Positions 60,362-64,000 of a DNA stretch of 64,000 bases are shown here, piece after piece. Positions within the stretch are counted from its first letter, which is position 1. Each line of letters opens with the position of its first letter. This DNA comes from Aliishimia ponticola. Its GTDB lineage: Bacteria; Pseudomonadota; Alphaproteobacteria; Rhodobacterales; Rhodobacteraceae. Under the pieces are notes generated by a model that was not told the DNA's origin, did not search any database, and worked only from the letters and a program-made list of their open reading frames with translations. The stretch lies in assembly GCF_004803475.1 (NCBI RefSeq), contig NZ_SRKY01000006.1:1-64000 (forward strand), given 5' to 3'. The translations under genes and the position numbers were made by a program.

Positions 60362-60831
60362 GTCCGGCCGCCTTTCAGGATCAGGCCCACAAGGGCGAGG
60401 CCGCAGCAGATCGGCACAGACAGATAGAACAGCCCCACGGGCAAAGACAGCGCGGTGGTCTTGTGCGACCAGGTGATCTGCGTCAGTTGCCAGCCGGTCC
60501 AGATGAACACCGCCAGAAAGATGGCACTCGCCAGCCATGCCAGAACTGACAGGCCCCGCCGCACCAGCGGCGGCAGCACGATCAGGTCAAGAAGCCCGGC
60601 GCGGAAATGGGTGCCGCGCACAAAGCCCGAGATCGCGCCAACGAAGGCCAGCCAGACCAGCGCCAGACGCGGCAGTTCTTCGGCCCAGCGCGGCGTGGAA
60701 GAGAACAGGTAGCGCGAGATGACGACATAGACGACCAGCGCCGCAAACCCCGCCACCAGCGCCGCGCCAACCCAGCGCGCCGCGCGGTCGATAACAGTGG
60801 CCGCGCGCAGCGACCCGTTCCCAATCGTCAT
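60358..60831 (-). CDS. TRAP transporter small permease (DctQ)
   Basis: This 157-residue membrane protein has four hydrophobic segments and the DctQ-type VVYVVISRYLFSSTPRWAEELPRLALVWLAFVGAISGFVRGTHF, followed by the last helices with ALSLPVGLFYLSVPICCGLALVGLI. It overlaps the cupin stop (ATGA) at its start and the dctM start at its end. Confidence 0.92.
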   Translation of the reverse strand: MTIGNGSLRAATVIDRAARWVGAALVAGFAALVVYVVISRYLFSSTPRWAEELPRLALVWLAFVGAISGFVRGTHFRAGLLDLIVLPPLVRRGLSVLAWLASAIFLAVFIWTGWQLTQITWSHKTTALSLPVGLFYLSVPICCGLALVGLILKGGRT

Positions 60832-61202
60832 GGCTTCAAAAATCCTTCCGGCCCACGGCACAGCGTGCACTCGTCGCAATAGGCCGCGACCACCACCCAT
60901 TCCTCTGAGATCACTTCGACCGTGTGATCCAGACCTGGCGGCAGGCGCACGGCGGTGCCTTCGGTCATGTGATATTCCTCACCCCCGGCGCGCAGGATCG
61001 CCTCGCCCTTCAACGTCAGCGTCACCTCGTCCCGGGGATGGCTGTGGGCGGTGGATTTCGCGCCCTTCTTGCCCGTTGTCACGCTCAGCTTGATAAAGCC
61101 CTCGCCGCGCGCCGCAGGGGAAAACAGCACCTTCTGCGTGAAGTCGTAAAGTTGCACCGGCTCCACCGATGCAACTTCTGTTATCTCCGGCCGCAGGGTC
61201 AT
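60828..61202 (-). CDS. Cupin-domain protein
   Basis: This 124-residue small beta-barrel protein has the metal-type cupin motif one in AHSHPRDEVTLTLKGEAIL (H-x-H and Glu) and motif two in PPGLDHTVEV. The tail carries CDECTLC. It may store or isomerise a metabolite, or act as a sensor. It is translated between dctP and dctQ with four-base overlaps on both sides, so it belongs to the transport operon. A named function cannot be given. Confidence 0.85.
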   Translation of the reverse strand: MTLRPEITEVASVEPVQLYDFTQKVLFSPAARGEGFIKLSVTTGKKGAKSTAHSHPRDEVTLTLKGEAILRAGGEEYHMTEGTAVRLPPGLDHTVEVISEEWVVVAAYCDECTLCRGPEGFLKP

Positions 61203-62188
61203 TTGCGGTACTGGTTGAGGATGTTCAGCAGGTCCGCGCCGTAGACATCCTTCTGGCTTTCCCAGATCGGCTCGACCGCTGCGATAAAGGCGGCTTTGTC
61301 GACCTCGTTGAATTCCATGCCCTTCTCTTTCAGTTGGGCAATCAGGTCGTCATTGGCGGCGGCGACCATGTCGCGCTGTTTCAGACCCCAATTGGTGGCG
61401 GCGTCCATGACGATGTCCTGATCCTCGGGCGAGATTTTGTTCCACGTCGCGTTCGACATGGTCAGCGTGGCCGCGCCCCAGATATGTTCGGACAGCGACA
61501 CGTATTTCTGCACCTCGAAGAAGGACGCCGAATAGATGATCGCCAGCGGGTTTTCCTGCGCATCGAACAAACCCTGTTGCAGGGCGGAATACAGCTCTCC
61601 GAAGGATAGCGGCGCGGGTTCAGCGCCCAGACCCTCGAATGTGGCAAGGCGCACCTTGTCCGGGGTGACGCGGATTTTCAGACCTGCGAGGTCTTCGGGC
61701 TTCGCGATGGGGCGGACGTTGTTGGTGATGTTGCGGAAACCGTTTTCCCACCAGCCCAGAACCTTGATCCCCTTGGCATCCAGCAGATCCGCCAGCGCAA
61801 CGCCCAGATCCCCGTCAAGCGCGGCAAAAGCCTGTTCGCGCGCGCCCCACGCATAAGGCATCTCGATGATGCCCATGCGCGGTTCGATCCCCTGGAAGGA
61901 ACCCGACCCGATCAGACCGGCCTGAACCGACCCGAATTGCAGACCTTCGATGACTTCCTTTTCGCTACCAAGCTGACCAGAAGGGAAAACCTCGATCGCC
62001 ACGCGACCTTCGGTGCGGGTTGCGACCTCGTCCGCGAAACCGGTGGCGGCGATGTGCCAGCTATGGCTTTCGGGCAGAACATGGCCAAGGCGGATGGACA
62101 CATCAGCCGCCAGCGCGGCAACCGGTGCGAAGGCTGTCAGGCAGGCTGCAAGCACGCCGCCCTTGAACAAATCGGTGGGGAATTTCAT
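61199..62188 (-). CDS. TRAP transporter substrate-binding protein (DctP family)
   Basis: This 329-residue periplasmic receptor has a signal peptide ending near VAALAADVS. Family blocks are IRLGHVLPESHSWHIAATGFADEVATRTEGRVAIEVFPSGQLGSEKEVIEGLQFGSVQAGLIG and LAGLKIRVTPDKVRLATFEGLGAEPAPLSFGELYSALQQGLFDAQENPLAIIYSASFFEVQKYVSLSEH. The Arg in KIRV is the usual carboxylate anchor, so the ligand is probably an organic acid. It heads the operon, with GGAGA before the ATG and an AATAGC palindrome upstream. Confidence 0.93.
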   Translation of the reverse strand: MKFPTDLFKGGVLAACLTAFAPVAALAADVSIRLGHVLPESHSWHIAATGFADEVATRTEGRVAIEVFPSGQLGSEKEVIEGLQFGSVQAGLIGSGSFQGIEPRMGIIEMPYAWGAREQAFAALDGDLGVALADLLDAKGIKVLGWWENGFRNITNNVRPIAKPEDLAGLKIRVTPDKVRLATFEGLGAEPAPLSFGELYSALQQGLFDAQENPLAIIYSASFFEVQKYVSLSEHIWGAATLTMSNATWNKISPEDQDIVMDAATNWGLKQRDMVAAANDDLIAQLKEKGMEFNEVDKAAFIAAVEPIWESQKDVYGADLLNILNQYRK

Positions 62189-62249
62189 CGGGGGTCTCCT
62201 GTTGGGTTTTCTTTGAGGCGAAGAAATACCGAACCCAAAACCTGCGCAA

Positions 62250-62265
62250 ATAGCTCAGCGCTATG
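62250..62265. promoter_or_regulatory. LysR-type operator AATAGC-N5-GCTAT before dctP
   Basis: AATAGC at 62250-62255 and GCTAT at 62261-62265 match the site at 55869-55885 in both arms and in the 5-base spacing, and keep T-N11-A. It lies 62 bases upstream of the dctP start. This ties the TRAP operon to the LysR gene at 55945. Confidence 0.7.
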
Positions 62266-62403
62266 GTTGAGAAAGCCTCTCCTTATCCATCTGCGCGCAC
62301 CGGGCATGGTGTGCGCGCTGCCCCCCCTGCTTGCTACATCCTGTTGTCGCCGCTCCCGGATGACTGCGCTTGATGACGGATTGACAAAACAGTTGTTTCT
62401 GTT

Positions 62404-62423
62404 ATTTCTCTCAATACAGAAAT
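62404..62423. promoter_or_regulatory. Palindromic operator before the GbsR-type gene
   Basis: ATTTCTCT-CAAT-ACAGAAAT differs at 2 of 20 positions from the perfect palindrome at 63016-63035. It ends 13 bases before the ATG at 62437, so binding would also block the ribosome site region or the promoter start. Confidence 0.65.
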
Positions 62424-62436
62424 TACAGGACACGCC

Positions 62437-62994
62437 ATGAACCTCACACCCGCCATGCAACGATTTATCCTTCACTGGGGAGATATGGGCGCGAAATGGG
62501 GCGTGAACCGGTCCGTCGCGCAGATCCATGCGCTGCTGCATATCGCACCCGACCCGATGACGGCGGAAGAGATTTCGGAAACGCTGAACCTGGCCCGGTC
62601 CAACGTGTCTACCGCCCTGAAGGAATTGCAGGGCTGGAAAATCGTCCAGTCGCGTCGACAGCTTGGTGACCGCCGGGACCACTTCACGTCTGTCCGGGAT
62701 ATGTTCGACCTGGTGACAATCGTCATCGAAGGCCGGCGTGAGCGTGAGTTCGCCCCGACCATCGAAGCGCTCAACGCTGTTCAGGCAGAGGCCGCGACAG
62801 ATGGCACCCCGGAAAACGTGCGCAAACGGATCGATGACACCCTGTCCACCATGCAGATGTTCGACAATTGGTACACCGATATGGCGAACCTGAACCGAAG
62901 CGTCCACGTTGCCATGCTGAAACTCGGCAGCCGCATCGTGAAGTTCCTGCCCAAGGGCAACAAAAAGAGCAAGCAAACCGATAAAGGATCTTAA
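62437..62994 (+). CDS. GbsR/MarR-family transcriptional regulator
   Basis: This 185-residue regulator has an N-terminal helix leading to a winged helix-turn-helix at about residues 20-90: WGVNRSVAQIHALLHIAPDPMTAEEISETLNLARSNVSTALKELQGWKIVQSRRQLGDRRDHFTS. The C-terminal helices probably form the dimer interface, and the tail is Lys-rich (KGNKKSKQTDKGS). GbsR relatives repress genes of osmolyte uptake or lipid metabolism. Matching palindromes lie before its own gene and before the next genes, so it probably represses both. Confidence 0.9.
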   Translation: MNLTPAMQRFILHWGDMGAKWGVNRSVAQIHALLHIAPDPMTAEEISETLNLARSNVSTALKELQGWKIVQSRRQLGDRRDHFTSVRDMFDLVTIVIEGRREREFAPTIEALNAVQAEAATDGTPENVRKRIDDTLSTMQMFDNWYTDMANLNRSVHVAMLKLGSRIVKFLPKGNKKSKQTDKGS

Positions 62995-63015
62995 GTCAAA
63001 AAATTTTGCCCTGAA

Positions 63016-63035
63016 ATTTCTGTCTATACAGAAAT
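63016..63035. promoter_or_regulatory. Perfect palindrome, operator of the GbsR-type regulator
   Basis: ATTTCTGT-CTAT-ACAGAAAT is a perfect 8-bp inverted repeat with a four-base spacer, 50 bases upstream of the small gene at 63085. It is nearly identical to the site before the regulator gene. Confidence 0.75.
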
Positions 63036-63084
63036 CTCAAATATTTCCGATGATCTCAAAAGTTCAGAATGAAAGGTACCTGCC

Positions 63085-63216
63085 ATGTTGCACCAAACCT
63101 ATCGACACCCCCTAGCGCCACGTCACGGCGACAACACGCGCGCACGCCGCCCGCGTCCGACCGATGTGATCCTGCGTATCTTGCGCGCTGCCCGCTTGTG
63201 GAGGGCAGAGCAATGA
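63085..63216 (+). CDS. Small basic peptide gene in the GbsR locus (hypothetical)
   Basis: The frame encodes 43 residues, MLHQTYRHPL, then an Arg-rich middle and VILRILRAARLWRAEQ, with no recognised domain. The stop overlaps the next ATG (ATGA), which suggests translation coupled to the following gene. A GAAAGGT ribosome-site-like sequence lies about eight bases upstream. The first half has no secondary-structure signature; the last 16 residues could form an amphipathic helix. It may be a real small protein or a leader. Confidence 0.5.
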   Translation: MLHQTYRHPLAPRHGDNTRARRPRPTDVILRILRAARLWRAEQ

Positions 63217-64000
63217 AAGGGACCATTACAAGCGATATTCGCCGTATCCGGGCCGAGGCTGAAATGCTGGCCGGTCGTCCGCAAGACCTTGAACAACGCG
63301 CCTCTGTCTACCTGCGTCTGTATCGCGAGTCCGGTGGGCGGCATGTCTTTCCATTGTTGGCGGCGCATGGGGCGCTTTGGGGCGCGGGTCACTTTCAGCG
63401 CGGTCTTGCAATTGGGCGCGCGGTCGCGAAGGCGCATCGGGATGGGGCCGAACGGCTGGCTCGGCTCGCGGATTTCGCCACCGCCTTCAAAGAGATCAAC
63501 CGCCAGGTCTGCGTTGAAACCTATGCGGCCTACCACATTACCGGGCGACTTGGCCCCGACGCGGCGCGGCAGGCCGGACTCGATCCCGCGTTGATCGACG
63601 CGCTGACAGCCTGCCATGACGCAAGGCGGCGCGGCGCGGCATTGTCCCCCGCCGGGACAGAGGCGCTGTTCACCGCCTTCTTCCGCTGGGAACAGGACAA
63701 TGTCGTGCATCCGTCAATTCTGGCTGCCGAGGCCGCGCTGGATTGGCCATTGATGCGGACAGTGGCAATGCGCCCGCCGGTCTGGTTCAGCTATATGCGC
63801 GCGCCGCTGCTCTTTCGTCAGTTCGCCAGCAAATCCGAACGGATCGACAAAGGGCTGCGCGCGTTTCAACTGGCACAGAAACGCGGCTGGTCGCGGGTCG
63901 AGGCCGATATCGCGCGCTATGGCCGGATGCCAACCACCTATGTGGCCGAACCGGAGCGGCACTACCAAACGCTTCTGGATCGGCTGGATCTTCGTCCGTT
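63213..64000 (+). CDS. Hypothetical protein, runs off the window
   Basis: The frame is open from ATG 63213 to the window end, giving at least 262 residues. GGAGGG lies about 10 bases before the ATG. The sequence is soluble and helix-rich (IRRIRAEAEMLAGRPQDLEQRASVYLRLYRESGG, then LARLADFATAFKEINRQVCVETYAAYHITGRLG). I do not recognise a domain. It sits behind the GbsR-type operator and is probably controlled by that regulator. A function cannot be given. Confidence 0.75.
   Translation, partial: MKGTITSDIRRIRAEAEMLAGRPQDLEQRASVYLRLYRESGGRHVFPLLAAHGALWGAGHFQRGLAIGRAVAKAHRDGAERLARLADFATAFKEINRQVCVETYAAYHITGRLGPDAARQAGLDPALIDALTACHDARRRGAALSPAGTEALFTAFFRWEQDNVVHPSILAAEAALDWPLMRTVAMRPPVWFSYMRAPLLFRQFASKSERIDKGLRAFQLAQKRGWSRVEADIARYGRMPTTYVAEPERHYQTLLDRLDLRP

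Noticed and set aside
1-64000. CRISPR arrays, rRNA genes or a complete prophage
   Set aside because: No regularly spaced direct repeats, no rRNA-like sequence and no phage structural or packaging genes were seen.

Overview
The window looks like a chromosomal segment of an alphaproteobacterium of the Rhodobacteraceae (Roseobacter-type). The basis is family-level: high-GC codon use from about 13 kb onward, many TRAP and ABC uptake systems tied to small catabolic clusters, an aa3-type oxidase subunit IV peptide, a pyrB / small membrane protein / pyrC-like / plsY cluster, and an fdhD-mobA-mobB-moeA block. No rRNA operon, CRISPR array or complete tRNA was seen.

Region 1 (1-12.6 kb) reads as a lower-GC accessory island. 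It has an IS5-family transposase cut by the window edge, a complete but broken IS5/IS427-type element, a decayed ISL3-type transposase tail and a truncated IS3-family element. It also has a small HUH-type Rep-like protein, a Xre-type regulator and an MNT-fold nucleotidyltransferase behind a four-part operator. Its main cargo (2.1-7.6 kb) is a LysR gene, a DsbA/HCCA-isomerase-like protein, a polar amino acid ABC transporter and a phytanoyl-CoA-dioxygenase-like enzyme. A similar operator-like sequence lies before lysR and before the dioxygenase gene. The island appears to end at 12,622 in a 3-prime fragment of a tRNA-Pro gene with its terminator, a classic att site.

Region 2 (13-27 kb) holds a universal stress protein paired with an AGCS symporter, a DEAD-box helicase with a long basic tail, and a catabolic cluster. 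That cluster is an RpiR regulator, TAXI-TRAP binding protein, fused TRAP permease and Usp on one strand; divergently it has an FAD/folate demethylase-like protein, a BKACE (DUF849) enzyme and a class III aminotransferase. Two TGAAAC palindromes sit between the halves. The enzymes suggest use of an N-methylated beta-amino acid or a related compound.

Region 3 (27-49 kb) is mainly housekeeping: molybdenum cofactor genes (including a MoeA with an extra 300-residue N-terminal domain), AzlCD, a lipoprotein, a COX IV peptide, an acyl-CoA dehydrogenase with a metallo-beta-lactamase-fold protein, threonylcarbamoyl-AMP synthase, YqgE, a DsbD-alpha-like protein, an RND efflux pair, MoaB, a type-4 uracil-DNA glycosylase, and pyrB-hyp-pyrC'-plsY, where the dihydroorotase homologue has lost metal ligands.

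Region 4 (49-62 kb) is a second catabolic locus around one LysR gene. A leftward ridA-rraA-binding protein-dppBCDF operon and a leftward dctP-cupin-dctQ-dctM-amidohydrolase-OCD operon both have an AATAGC-N5-GCTAT palindrome upstream, so one LysR protein probably controls both. Region 5 (62.4-64 kb) is a GbsR/MarR regulator with matching palindromes before its own gene and before the next two genes, the last of which runs off the window.
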